Below, piece by piece: positions 47,254-56,291 of a DNA stretch of 58,888 nt (positions within the stretch are counted from its first letter, which is position 1; every line of letters begins with the position of its first letter). A program made the position numbers and the translations under genes. Under the pieces are notes generated by a model. The model was not told where the DNA came from. It saw only the letters and a program-made list of their open reading frames with translations, and searched no databases. This stretch comes from an uncultured Alphaproteobacteria bacterium (lineage in GTDB: Bacteria; Pseudomonadota; Alphaproteobacteria; HIMB59; GCA-002718135). Location of the stretch: assembly GCA_902522865.1 (NCBI GenBank), contig CABYXC010000010.1:1-58888 (forward strand), written 5' to 3'.

Positions 47254-48828
47254 TTAGTTTACGTTTGCAAATCTAAATAATGGCTCGTTGTTCATTCTAA
47301 TTGGAACATCGACATTACTTTTTGATGCTTGGTTGACAACTTGGTGATGTAAAGGAAGATATGTTACATCATCTTGAGTAATATCCCAAGCTTCAGCAAT
47401 CATAGCATTTCTTTTATCTTGATCTGTTTCAACACCCATTGCCGCTACTAACTCATCAACTCTAGCATTACTGAAATTAACTTTATTCCAGCTACCAGCA
47501 CTATCAAATAAGTAAGAGTATACGTAATGACTATCAAAAGTTGGAACACCCCAACCTAACATGTACATGTCACTTGTCATACCGTTTGCGTCACCTTCTT
47601 TAACTTCTGAGAAGTGTTGACTTTTAGTTTTTGCATCAAGAGTTACATCAACTCCAATTTTAGCAAACATACCAATTGCAGCAACACAGATTGCTTCATC
47701 ATTAATATAACGATCATTTGGACAATCTAGTGTAACCTCAAATCCATCTGGATAACCAGCTTCTGCTAATAGTTTTTTTGATAGCTCTGGATCATAAGGT
47801 AATCTTTCATCACGTGCAGCTGTATGACCGTTTACACCAGGAGCAGTAATAATTCCCGCAGGAACACTTTGTCCTCTCATTACCTTATCCTTAATAGCTT
47901 CCATATCTAAAGCATGGTACATAGCTAAACGAACTCTTTTATCAGCAAAAGGATTTTTACCTTTGATATTAGATGAATTTAATTCAGCAGAACCTTGATC
48001 CATTCCAAAAAATATTGTTCTATTTTGAGGAGTCATTTTTACACCATGTCCAGCAGAAGATTTGATTCTCTCAATATCTTGAACTGGAACAACGTTTGTG
48101 TAGTCAATTTCTCCAGATAGAAGTGCTGCAACTCTTGTTGCATCATTTGCAATTGGAAGTAGTTCAATAGTATCTACATTGAAAGTACTATCATCGCCCC
48201 ACCAATCATTATTTTTTTCAAAAACAGTTCTTACGTCCTGTTCTCTAAAAGTAATTTTGAAAGGTCCAGTTCCGTTTGCATTAGAAGCACAGTAAGATGT
48301 TTCACCTGCATCCCAGTTGTATGAAACTTCACAACCATTTGCTTTTGCCCAATCTTCAGACATAACAAATATCTGAGTTAATTGATTTAAAAGAATTGGA
48401 TTTGGTCCATCTGTTACAATTTGAACTGTGTGATCAGTTAATGCTGATGCTGATTTAATGCTTTTAATTAAATCTACCATATCAGAAGGAGCAGTTTTTG
48501 CTCTATTGATACTAAAAGCAATATCACTAGCTGTTAAATCTGATCCATCATGAAATTTTACACCCTTACGAATTGTAAATATCCAAGTGTCATCAGCAGT
48601 TGTTTTCCATGATTCAGCAAGCTGAGGAAGTATTTCCATATTAATACCTGGAGTTACTAAACCTTCATATACTTGACGTGAAACCATGTGAGTTGGTCCT
48701 TCGTTTTGTGCATGCGGATCAAGAGTTAAAGAGTCACCAGGCATTGACCATTTAATAGTGTTTGCAAATGCTGGTGAGAAAATACCCATGAAAAGCAAAG
48801 ACAAAACAATGCTTAAAGTCTTTTTCAT
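47254..48828 (-). CDS. dppA: Dipeptide/oligopeptide ABC transporter substrate-binding protein
   Basis: 524-residue periplasmic solute-binding protein of family 5 (SBP_bac_5). A signal peptide is at the N-terminus (MKKTLSIVLSLLFMGIFS, cleavage after about residue 22, PAFA-N), followed by the family pattern with SLDPH-type TLDPHAQNEGPT and GVKFHDGSDLTASDIAFS. The start at 48828 follows a good Shine-Dalgarno (GGAGGAAATAAT before ATG). The composition is richer in Ala, Gly and Asp than its neighbours, as expected for a highly expressed exported protein. The ligand may be peptides, but other SBP_5 ligands are possible. Confidence 0.95.
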   Translation of the reverse strand: MKKTLSIVLSLLFMGIFSPAFANTIKWSMPGDSLTLDPHAQNEGPTHMVSRQVYEGLVTPGINMEILPQLAESWKTTADDTWIFTIRKGVKFHDGSDLTASDIAFSINRAKTAPSDMVDLIKSIKSASALTDHTVQIVTDGPNPILLNQLTQIFVMSEDWAKANGCEVSYNWDAGETSYCASNANGTGPFKITFREQDVRTVFEKNNDWWGDDSTFNVDTIELLPIANDATRVAALLSGEIDYTNVVPVQDIERIKSSAGHGVKMTPQNRTIFFGMDQGSAELNSSNIKGKNPFADKRVRLAMYHALDMEAIKDKVMRGQSVPAGIITAPGVNGHTAARDERLPYDPELSKKLLAEAGYPDGFEVTLDCPNDRYINDEAICVAAIGMFAKIGVDVTLDAKTKSQHFSEVKEGDANGMTSDMYMLGWGVPTFDSHYVYSYLFDSAGSWNKVNFSNARVDELVAAMGVETDQDKRNAMIAEAWDITQDDVTYLPLHHQVVNQASKSNVDVPIRMNNEPLFRFANVN

Positions 48829-48888
48829 ATTATTTCCTCCATAGAAATTTGATGGTAGACCCATACTACTTCAATGGAAATATTCAAT

Positions 48889-48938
48889 ATTATTAGTATT
48901 AATAAGTGCTATATTTTGTCATAATTATTAGTATTAAT
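48889..48938. repeat. Two direct copies of a 15-bp sequence in the dppA-nth intergenic region
   Basis: ATTATTAGTATTAAT occurs exactly twice (48889-48903 and 48924-48938), 35 bases apart, in the 142-base divergent region. Such spacing suggests a transcription-factor pair site or duplicated promoter element for the transporter or for nth, but AT-rich repeats also arise by chance. Confidence 0.6.
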
Positions 48939-48970
48939 TTAGACATACACCTTTGAGGAGGCTTGATATA

Positions 48971-49621
48971 GTGAAAAAAATAGAGAAGGCACAAGAGATT
49001 TCTAGAATACTAAATCGTATATACAGAAAAGTACCGATTCCTCTTAACCACAAAAATAAATTTGAATTAATTGTAGCTGTACTTCTTAGTGCTCAATGTA
49101 CAGATGAAAGAGTTAATAAAGTTACACCAATACTATTTAAAAAAGCAAACACAGCTATAAAAATGACAAAAGTGCCAAAAAAAATAATTTATAATATTAT
49201 TCGTCCTTGTGGTTTAGCACCTCAAAAATCAAAAGCAATTTTTGAACTATCAAGAATTCTTGTAAAAAAATTTAAAGGCAATGTTCCAGAAAGTTTTGAG
49301 GAATTAGAAAAATTACCAGGTGTTGGTCACAAAACAGCCAGTGTTGTTATGTCTCAAGGATTTGGTCATCCAGCATTTCCAGTTGATACGCACATTCATC
49401 GTTTAGCTCAACGTTGGGGTTTAACAAATGGTAAAAATGTTGTCCAAACAGAAAAAGATTTAAAATATCTATTTCCAGAAAAATCGTGGAACAAACTTCA
49501 TTTACAAATAATATTTTATGGAAGAGAATTTTGTCAGGCAAGAAGTTGTTATGGTTTGGAGTGTGAAATATGCAAGGTTTGTAATCCAAAGAGAATAACA
49601 CCTATTAAAACAAAAAAGTAG
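48971..49621 (+). CDS. nth: Endonuclease III, DNA glycosylase/AP lyase
   Basis: Base-excision repair glycosylase for oxidised pyrimidines. 216 residues; helix-hairpin-helix LPGVGHKTA with catalytic Lys121 and Asp139 (FPVDTHIHR). The start is GTG at 48971, nine bases after a strong AGGAGG (48956-48961); the TTG at 48953 lies upstream of that site. The C-terminal cysteines (188, 193, 198, 201, 204) do not follow the standard C-X6-C-X2-C-X5-C of [4Fe-4S] endonuclease III, see findings. Confidence 0.93.
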   Translation: MKKIEKAQEISRILNRIYRKVPIPLNHKNKFELIVAVLLSAQCTDERVNKVTPILFKKANTAIKMTKVPKKIIYNIIRPCGLAPQKSKAIFELSRILVKKFKGNVPESFEELEKLPGVGHKTASVVMSQGFGHPAFPVDTHIHRLAQRWGLTNGKNVVQTEKDLKYLFPEKSWNKLHLQIIFYGREFCQARSCYGLECEICKVCNPKRITPIKTKK

Positions 49622-49624
49622 TAA

Positions 49625-50044
49625 TTAAAAAGGCTGAAATACAACAAGTATAAGTATAAAAATCAATATTACTGCTGGTGCTTCATTTGTAATTCTAAAA
49701 AACTTAGTGGAGTATTTATTTTTATCATTTTTAAAATCATTAAGGCATTTTAAACAAAAAAAATGATAGCCAGATAATAAAATTACAAATAAAATTTTTA
49801 AAAGCAACCAAGTATCAAGACCCACATAATGTGTAAGTGTAAAACCTGATATCCACGTCACTATAAAAGCTGGAAACATTATTATTCTGTACAATTTTCC
49901 TTCCATTAGTTTGAATGTTTCTGATGTTTCTTTTGTAATTTCAGGATTAGCATGATTTACAAACAAACGTGGCAGATATAAAAGTCCAGCCATCCAAGCT
50001 ATGATACTAAAAATATGAATAACTTTCAGCGTATTAAATAACAT
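49625..50044 (-). CDS. hemJ: Protoporphyrinogen oxidase HemJ
   Basis: 139-residue membrane protein of the HemJ/UPF0093 family, which oxidises protoporphyrinogen IX to protoporphyrin IX. About four hydrophobic segments; the family residues HIFSIIAWMAGLLYLPRLFVNHA (with His10) are at the N-terminus. It is three bases after hemF and next to other heme genes, supporting the role. Confidence 0.92.
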   Translation of the reverse strand: MLFNTLKVIHIFSIIAWMAGLLYLPRLFVNHANPEITKETSETFKLMEGKLYRIIMFPAFIVTWISGFTLTHYVGLDTWLLLKILFVILLSGYHFFCLKCLNDFKNDKNKYSTKFFRITNEAPAVILIFILILVVFQPF

Positions 50045-50047
50045 TAT

Positions 50048-50857
50048 TTATTCCCATACTGCGTGAGGAGGCATTGACATTAATATAGCATCAACATTCC
50101 CACCAGTCTCTAGACCAAATTTTGTACCTCTATCATATAATAAGTTAAATTCAGCATAGCGACTGCGCTTAACTAATTGTATCTTTTTTTCCTCTTTATT
50201 CCACTTCTCATCCTTAAGTGCAATTAAAGTATTTTTGATAAACTGATGAAAATAAGTACCTACGCCTTGGACAAATTCAAAATCTTTTCCCCAATCACCA
50301 GTTTGAAGGTAATCAAAAAATATTCCTCCAACACCTCTTGGTTCGTTTCTATGTTTAAGAAAAAAATAGTCATCACACCATTTTTTAAATTTAGGATAAT
50401 ATGATTTATCATATTTATTACATAAAACTTCTAAACCACTATGATATTTTTCCTCATCTTCAAATATTACACAAGGTGTAATATCCATACCTCCACCAAA
50501 CCATTCCTGAGTGGTTTTAATAAATCTTGTATTAAAATGCATAGAAGGAATTTTAGGTGAAACAGGATGTAATACAACACTGATGCCAGTTGCATTATAA
50601 TTTGGATCTTCTTTAGCACCTGGGATAACTTCTCTCATCTTTTCGTTAAATGTCCCAGAGACAGTAGAAATATTTACTCCACCTTTTTCAATAATATTAC
50701 CCTTAATTTTACTCATTTTACCGCCACCATCACCTTTGTGATCCCAGTTACTTATTTCAAATTGATTTTCATCAATGTTTTGAATAGTTTCAACTAAGTT
50801 ATCGCGTAATTTTTCAAACCATTCTTTTGCAGTATTAAATTTGGGATCATCAATCAT
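50048..50857 (-). CDS. hemF: Coproporphyrinogen III oxidase, aerobic
   Basis: Oxygen-dependent decarboxylation of coproporphyrinogen III to protoporphyrinogen IX. About 269 residues from ATG 50857, which overlaps the hemH stop as ATGA. Signature stretches GGGMDITPCVIFEDEE and HRNEPRGVGGIFFDYL are intact. Use of the aerobic enzyme fits an oxic life. Confidence 0.95.
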   Translation of the reverse strand: MIDDPKFNTAKEWFEKLRDNLVETIQNIDENQFEISNWDHKGDGGGKMSKIKGNIIEKGGVNISTVSGTFNEKMREVIPGAKEDPNYNATGISVVLHPVSPKIPSMHFNTRFIKTTQEWFGGGMDITPCVIFEDEEKYHSGLEVLCNKYDKSYYPKFKKWCDDYFFLKHRNEPRGVGGIFFDYLQTGDWGKDFEFVQGVGTYFHQFIKNTLIALKDEKWNKEEKKIQLVKRSRYAEFNLLYDRGTKFGLETGGNVDAILMSMPPHAVWE

Positions 50858-51879
50858 AATGGCCAACCTTGAATATGTTTTTTTATTAGATTTACAAAAA
50901 AGTCTATATGATCATCATGATCATTCAAGCAAGGTATATAATGATAATTTTCTCCACCTGACTCTATAAAATATTCTTTATTTTCTTCTTCAAGTTCTTC
51001 AAGTGTTTCAAGACAATCACTACTGAAACCAGGAGATATTATATGTATATTTTTAATCCCTTGTTTTGGTAATTCTTTTAATGTTTCACTTGTATATGGC
51101 TTTAACCATTCCTCTCTTCCAAATCTACTTTGGAAAGTAGTCATTATCTCATCATCGGATAATCCCATATGTTCTTTAACCAGTCTTGTGGTTTTAAGAC
51201 AAAAGCAATGATACGGATCACCATTGGTCAAATACCGTTTTGGTATACCATGATAACTAAAAATAATTTTTTGTGGTTTTGGAGTTTTTTTCCAAAATGA
51301 CTTTATAGAATTTGACAATGCTTCAATATAATTTTTTTCTTCAAAATACTGATTGATAAAACGCATTTCAGGTATCCAACGCCATTTTTGCAATACATTT
51401 GTTACTTCATCAAATGTGCTACCTGTTGTTGCAGCACAATATTGTGGATACATAGGTAGAACTAATAATCTTCTTACTTGTTTTTTTTGAAGTTTTATCA
51501 AAGCATCTGGAATAGATGGATTGCCATAACGCATCCCAACTTCAAAAACTATATTTTCATTTTTTGATAAAAAGGATGACTGGATTTTATTTAGTTGTCT
51601 GTTTGCGATATCTAAAAGTGGAGAACCCTTATCAGTCCAAATTTGTTTGTATGCTTCTGCTGACTTTGATGGTCTTATTTGTAAAATTACTAGCTTTAAT
51701 ATAATTTGCCATAAGATTTTAGGTAATTCAATTACTCTAGGATCTGATAAAAATTGATTAAGATAAACTTTTAGTTCTTTTTTATTTGGAGCATCTGGAG
51801 TGCCTAGGTTAGTAATTAAAACACCAATTTTTTCTTTACTGCCGTGCTCATAATCTTTTTCACCAATATATTTAACCAT
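50854..51879 (-). CDS. hemH: Ferrochelatase
   Basis: Inserts ferrous iron into protoporphyrin IX. 341 residues with the catalytic FSYHGIPKRY (His) and a C-terminal HIISPGFSSDCLETLEELE carrying the conserved Glu. It lies between hemE (five-base gap) and hemF (4-base overlap) on the same strand. Confidence 0.96.
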   Translation of the reverse strand: MVKYIGEKDYEHGSKEKIGVLITNLGTPDAPNKKELKVYLNQFLSDPRVIELPKILWQIILKLVILQIRPSKSAEAYKQIWTDKGSPLLDIANRQLNKIQSSFLSKNENIVFEVGMRYGNPSIPDALIKLQKKQVRRLLVLPMYPQYCAATTGSTFDEVTNVLQKWRWIPEMRFINQYFEEKNYIEALSNSIKSFWKKTPKPQKIIFSYHGIPKRYLTNGDPYHCFCLKTTRLVKEHMGLSDDEIMTTFQSRFGREEWLKPYTSETLKELPKQGIKNIHIISPGFSSDCLETLEELEEENKEYFIESGGENYHYIPCLNDHDDHIDFFVNLIKKHIQGWPL

Positions 51880-51884
51880 ATCTA

Positions 51885-52883
51885 TTAGCTAAATTCTTTT
51901 CTGATATTTTCTATAAATAAATGAACATTTTTTTCTGGAGTATTTTTGTTAATTCCATGTCCAAGGCCACAAATCCAGCCATTAAGATTTTTAATTGATT
52001 TCATTTTTTCAATAAAATCTTTTAAATCATTAAGAAAAGTATCTGTTTCACTCAACATTAATTGTTCATTGAAATTTCCCTGAATAAATCCATGCTGTTG
52101 ATTTTCAAAACTAGATTTTAGATCAATAGTGTGATCATAACCAAAACCAGCAAAGGGAAAACTGATGATAGAATTTAGATCTGGTAAACTCTTACCTCTT
52201 GAATAATAGCCAACTTTATTTGGAAAAGAAATTGCAATCTCTTCTAAAAATTTAGAATAAATTTCATGAAAATTTATTTTATCTAAATCATACAAGGAAC
52301 TATCAAAAACCATAACAAGTTCAACACCTGCATCTAATTGTAATTGAATATTTTTCTTTAGAAGAGGTAACAGAATTTTTGAAATAAATTTTAAATTCAT
52401 TTTAGCGTTGATTAAATCAGAGTTATTATTTCCAAATGCATATTTTGATAATGTCCAAGGTCCACCAACAAATCCAATTAAACTTTTATTATTTGGCAAT
52501 TTCTCTTTTGTTATTTTTATAGCTTCAAATTGAAATTGCATATGCTCAATGCCACGATCAATATTACTATAATCATTAATGTTTTCTGAATTTATATAAG
52601 AATTAAATTTCGGTCCTGGGTCAAACTTTAATTCTAAACCAAGTCCCTCCAAGATAAATAAAATATCACTGAATAAAATTGCAATATCGTAATCAAACTC
52701 TTGTATTGGACCAAAAGCGACTTCTGCGGCTAGATCCGGAGTTTTACAAAGTTCTTCAAAAGTATATTTTTCTTTGAGCTTACGATAATGCGAATGGTAC
52801 CTTCCAGCCTGTCTCATGAACCAAATGGGTGGTGTTTTTTGAATATTTCTTTTGAGAGCATTTTCGAATAAAATATTTGTCAT
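51885..52883 (-). CDS. hemE: Uroporphyrinogen decarboxylase
   Basis: Decarboxylates uroporphyrinogen III to coproporphyrinogen III. About 332 residues from ATG 52883; FMRQAGRY near the N-terminus, PDLAAEVAFGP and a late CGLGHGINKNTPEKN match the family. It starts two bases after the hemC-hemD fusion. Confidence 0.96.
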   Translation of the reverse strand: MTNILFENALKRNIQKTPPIWFMRQAGRYHSHYRKLKEKYTFEELCKTPDLAAEVAFGPIQEFDYDIAILFSDILFILEGLGLELKFDPGPKFNSYINSENINDYSNIDRGIEHMQFQFEAIKITKEKLPNNKSLIGFVGGPWTLSKYAFGNNNSDLINAKMNLKFISKILLPLLKKNIQLQLDAGVELVMVFDSSLYDLDKINFHEIYSKFLEEIAISFPNKVGYYSRGKSLPDLNSIISFPFAGFGYDHTIDLKSSFENQQHGFIQGNFNEQLMLSETDTFLNDLKDFIEKMKSIKNLNGWICGLGHGINKNTPEKNVHLFIENIRKEFS

Positions 52884-52885
52884 TT

Positions 52886-54394
52886 TTAGGCTTTTAGTAA
52901 TTTTTTCTTCCAACTATCATAAGATAGCTCAACAAAAAGATTTTTATCATTACCTAATATTTTACTAATCTCATTATAAGTATTTCCTGGGCCACAAAAA
53001 TGATATTTTTCTATAATTTTAGGATATTTATCGATACTCGCCTTAAAAGCTGAACTGCTCATCCAATAAAAGTACTTTTTCTTTTCTATATCTATTTCAA
53101 AATCGATAGACTCCAATTGATAAGTTTCAATTTTATTTTTTATCGAACTTTCAGGAGATTGAGAATGAGTTAACTTAACCCAAGGATTATTTGTAAGTGA
53201 ATTAATATCTTTATCAAAATCCTCACCCAAACCATCTGAAGTTCCATTAACCCAAATACCTCTTTTAGCTAAATTTTTCCATGTTCTTAAACCACTAGTC
53301 CAAATAACATTATTTGATTGGATTTTTGACTTATCTGGGATTGAGCTAATTCGTGAAATATAAATACATTTATTTTGTAAATTATTTATATCATCGACAT
53401 TTTCATTTAATTGTTTTCTAGAAAATATTTTATAATTTTTTAAATTTTCAGGATAAATTTCATCCGTAGTATTACTAGAAAAACTTATATCTTTTGGATC
53501 AATAAAATCCCAGTTCTCAAAATGATTGCCATTTTCATCTTCACCTCTTTTAGATACAACTAATCCTAATTTATGTGAGATGTAAGATACTCCAATTTTT
53601 TGGTGACATCCTCCTCCATAATTTTTTAAAATTTTTCTTTCTTGAATAACATTCGAATAATCTTTGGAAAAATTAATATCATTTAAAATTTCGTTAAGTT
53701 TATTATCTTTAATTCTTGTTTCAATCGCTAGAGCTCCTTGTCCAGGAGAGCAAGGGTTGATTGATAATGGTAAAACAGACCATAGACATTCGTTAATATA
53801 TTTTTTTAGAGTTGTTTTTAATTCATTAAATTCAGAATAATTATTTAAAAGTAATCTATCAATTGCTGCCTTAGCAACAATGAAACCATCACTATTAGGA
53901 TCTTCCAAGAATTTTTTAAATCTAGTAGGTATGTTACCTCTTATATTTTCAAAGCAAACTTCATCAAACTTTTGTGGAAGATAATTTTTAATAAAATTTT
54001 CTAAATTATATTGTCTTCGTGGTGATGAGCAAAGAATAGTAATTTTCTTACTACCTAATTTTATATTTTTTTTTAAGAATAATATATCTCGTTTATCAGC
54101 ACGTTTTAATGTAGCAGCAATTTTAGTTTTCTCACCAACTTCAATTGGAAGATCCTTCCAAGAATGAACAATTAAATCACATTTGTTATTTATTAATTCA
54201 TTTCTTAAATCATTAGTAAAAACACCTTCTGTTGACATTTCAGAAAGAGGTGTTTTTAGATCTTTATCTCCTGAAGTACTTCTTGTTAAAAATTCTATTT
54301 CTACAAAAGGATGTTTTGATTGCAAATAGTCAGAAAATTCACGTGCTTGAATTATTGCCAAGTCACTTTTTCTCGATAAAACTCTAATTTTCAT
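52886..54394 (-). CDS. hemC: Fusion of hydroxymethylbilane synthase (HemC) and uroporphyrinogen-III synthase-like (HemD) domain
   Basis: 502 residues where HemC alone is about 310. Residues 1-300 are HemC: VHSWKDLP with catalytic Asp81, SSPRR (123-127), and the dipyrromethane-attaching Cys263 in GGGCHQ. Residues about 320-502 resemble HemD, with SGLRTWKNLAKRGIWVNG (367-384) and a late MSSSAFKASI typical of the HemD pyrrole-binding lobe. A fused protein would make uroporphyrinogen III directly from porphobilinogen. No separate hemD is in the window. The HemC part is divergent (SWKDLP instead of SLKDVP). Confidence 0.85.
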   Translation of the reverse strand: MKIRVLSRKSDLAIIQAREFSDYLQSKHPFVEIEFLTRSTSGDKDLKTPLSEMSTEGVFTNDLRNELINNKCDLIVHSWKDLPIEVGEKTKIAATLKRADKRDILFLKKNIKLGSKKITILCSSPRRQYNLENFIKNYLPQKFDEVCFENIRGNIPTRFKKFLEDPNSDGFIVAKAAIDRLLLNNYSEFNELKTTLKKYINECLWSVLPLSINPCSPGQGALAIETRIKDNKLNEILNDINFSKDYSNVIQERKILKNYGGGCHQKIGVSYISHKLGLVVSKRGEDENGNHFENWDFIDPKDISFSSNTTDEIYPENLKNYKIFSRKQLNENVDDINNLQNKCIYISRISSIPDKSKIQSNNVIWTSGLRTWKNLAKRGIWVNGTSDGLGEDFDKDINSLTNNPWVKLTHSQSPESSIKNKIETYQLESIDFEIDIEKKKYFYWMSSSAFKASIDKYPKIIEKYHFCGPGNTYNEISKILGNDKNLFVELSYDSWKKKLLKA

Positions 54395-54436
54395 GGATTA
54401 TATTTCTTTAGATAGCACTATATAATAAAATTAGTA

Positions 54437-55000
54437 ATGGTTGAATTTAAAGGTACGAAATCTTCATGGGGCTTAGTTGCAAAACTTTTTCATTGGTCAT
54501 TGGCACTTCTTCTTTTTTGGCAAGTTGCAACAGGGATTAGCCTTCATAATATGGAATTTTCTCCTCTTAAAATGGGTTTTATTATTACTCATAAATTTTT
54601 TGGCACATTAGTCTTTAGTCTAGTTGTGCTCAGATTAATGTGGAAATACATATTTAATACTCATCCTAAATATGAAAATATTCCTATATTTCATAAATTG
54701 GTTTCAAATTTAGTCCATTTTGTACTTTATGGTTTAGTTATTCTTATTCCAATTCAAGGTACCTTTATGACATGGCTTGGAGGAGAAGATGTTCATCTCT
54801 TGGGATTAATTAAAATACCACCCTTAATCGAAGAGAATTTTTATTTATACCCTCAAGCTCTAACTATACACTACTACTCAGCACTTATGTTAACAGCTCT
54901 TTTTTTACTTCATATTGCAGCGGCGTTGTATCATCGATTTATAATTAAAGATAAATATGGTGTCTGGAGGAGAATGTCTTTTAGTAGAAATAAGGTGTGA
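54437..55000 (+). CDS. Cytochrome b561-type membrane protein
   Basis: 187-residue four-helix membrane protein of the bacterial b561 family that binds two b hemes. Candidate heme histidines are at KLFHWSL, ITHKFFG, HYYSALML and LLHIAAALYH. It moves electrons to or from quinone in the inner membrane. It is divergent from the heme cluster and 55 bases before hemA, so it may supply or use heme in the same unit (inference). Confidence 0.88.
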   Translation: MVEFKGTKSSWGLVAKLFHWSLALLLFWQVATGISLHNMEFSPLKMGFIITHKFFGTLVFSLVVLRLMWKYIFNTHPKYENIPIFHKLVSNLVHFVLYGLVILIPIQGTFMTWLGGEDVHLLGLIKIPPLIEENFYLYPQALTIHYYSALMLTALFLLHIAAALYHRFIIKDKYGVWRRMSFSRNKV

Positions 55001-55055
55001 CAATTCATTCAATTAAAAACTTACAATTAAAGACTGGGTAAGATATCTAATAAAT

Positions 55056-56291
55056 ATGGAATACAAAAATTTCTTTAAATCTGAATTGAAAAATCTCAAA
55101 GATCAGGGTCTTTATAGGGACTTTAGAAACATAGATAGGCCTATAAAAAGTTTTCCAAATGCAGATGAAAGTTTTGAAAACAAAGAAAGAGAAGTTGAGG
55201 TTTGGTGTTCTAATGACTATCTGAACATGAGTCAGCACCCAGAAGTCGTAAATGAAATTGTAAAAACACTACTTGAATATGGATCTGGCTCAGGTGGAAC
55301 AAGAAATATTTCTGGTACATCAACCTATCATACTGAACTTGAAAAAAAACTGGCAAATGTTCATAATAAAGAGGCGGCATTAGTTTTTGCTTCTGCTTAT
55401 ACAGCAAACCAATCTACTTTATGGACTTTAGGAAAAAAAATTAAAGATATTGAGATATTTTCTGATGAATTAAATCACGCATCTTTAATACAAGGTATTA
55501 AGAATAGTGGAGCTAAGTGTCATATATTTAAACACAATGACATTGATCATTTAGAACAGTTACTAAAAGAGTCAAATGTAGATAATCCTAAGTTAATCGT
55601 TTTTGAAAGTTTATACTCTATGGAAGGTATAAGATCGCCTATAGTTAAAATTGTAGAGTTAGCAAAAAAATATAACTGTATGACATATCTAGATGAAGTT
55701 CATTCAGTTGGACTTTACGGTGAACAAGGTAAAGGTATTGCAGTAGAAATGGGCGTTGAAGATAAAATAGATATTATTAATGGAACTTTAGCAAAAGCAT
55801 ATGGTCAAATGGGAGGTTATATTGCAGCTAGTTCAGAAATAATTGATTACATTAGAAGTTTTGCTCCAGGTTTTATTTTTACAACTTCAATCTGCCCATC
55901 AATTGCTGCAGGAGCAGCTAAAGCAATAGATATTGTTTCTCTGGCTGAACAACTAAGAATAAGAATAAAAGAAAATGCAGCTTTAATAAGAGAAAATTTA
56001 GATTCCTTAGCAATTCCTTATTTGGATACGAATTCTCATATTGTGGCAGTATTAATTAATGACCCTTTTTTATGCAAAAAAGTGTCTAAAGATTTAATTG
56101 ATGATCATGGCATTTATGCACAACCAATTTTTTACCCTACTGTACCAAAAGGTTTAGAAAGACTTAGAATAACTGTTACCCCAAAACATAGAAAAGAGCA
56201 TATCGAAAAAATGATTAAGGCTCTGGATATAGTTTGGTCTAAAAATAATTTGCCAAGGAAAAATATTAATAAAGTTACAGCAAATATTTAA
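55056..56291 (+). CDS. hemA: 5-aminolevulinate synthase
   Basis: First step of the C4 heme route: glycine plus succinyl-CoA gives aminolevulinate. 411 residues of the class II oxoamine synthases; PLP lysine Lys247 in [12 protein letters not shown], and [13 protein letters not shown] near the N-terminus distinguishes it from AONS/KBL. The C4 enzyme is a marker of alphaproteobacteria and mitochondria. Stop shares TTAA with the EamA gene. Confidence 0.96.
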   Translation: MEYKNFFKSELKNLKDQGLYRDFRNIDRPIKSFPNADESFENKEREVEVWCSNDYLNMSQHPEVVNEIVKTLLEYGSGSGGTRNISGTSTYHTELEKKLANVHNKEAALVFASAYTANQSTLWTLGKKIKDIEIFSDELNHASLIQGIKNSGAKCHIFKHNDIDHLEQLLKESNVDNPKLIVFESLYSMEGIRSPIVKIVELAKKYNCMTYLDEVHSVGLYGEQGKGIAVEMGVEDKIDIINGTLAKAYGQMGGYIAASSEIIDYIRSFAPGFIFTTSICPSIAAGAAKAIDIVSLAEQLRIRIKENAALIRENLDSLAIPYLDTNSHIVAVLINDPFLCKKVSKDLIDDHGIYAQPIFYPTVPKGLERLRITVTPKHRKEHIEKMIKALDIVWSKNNLPRKNINKVTANI

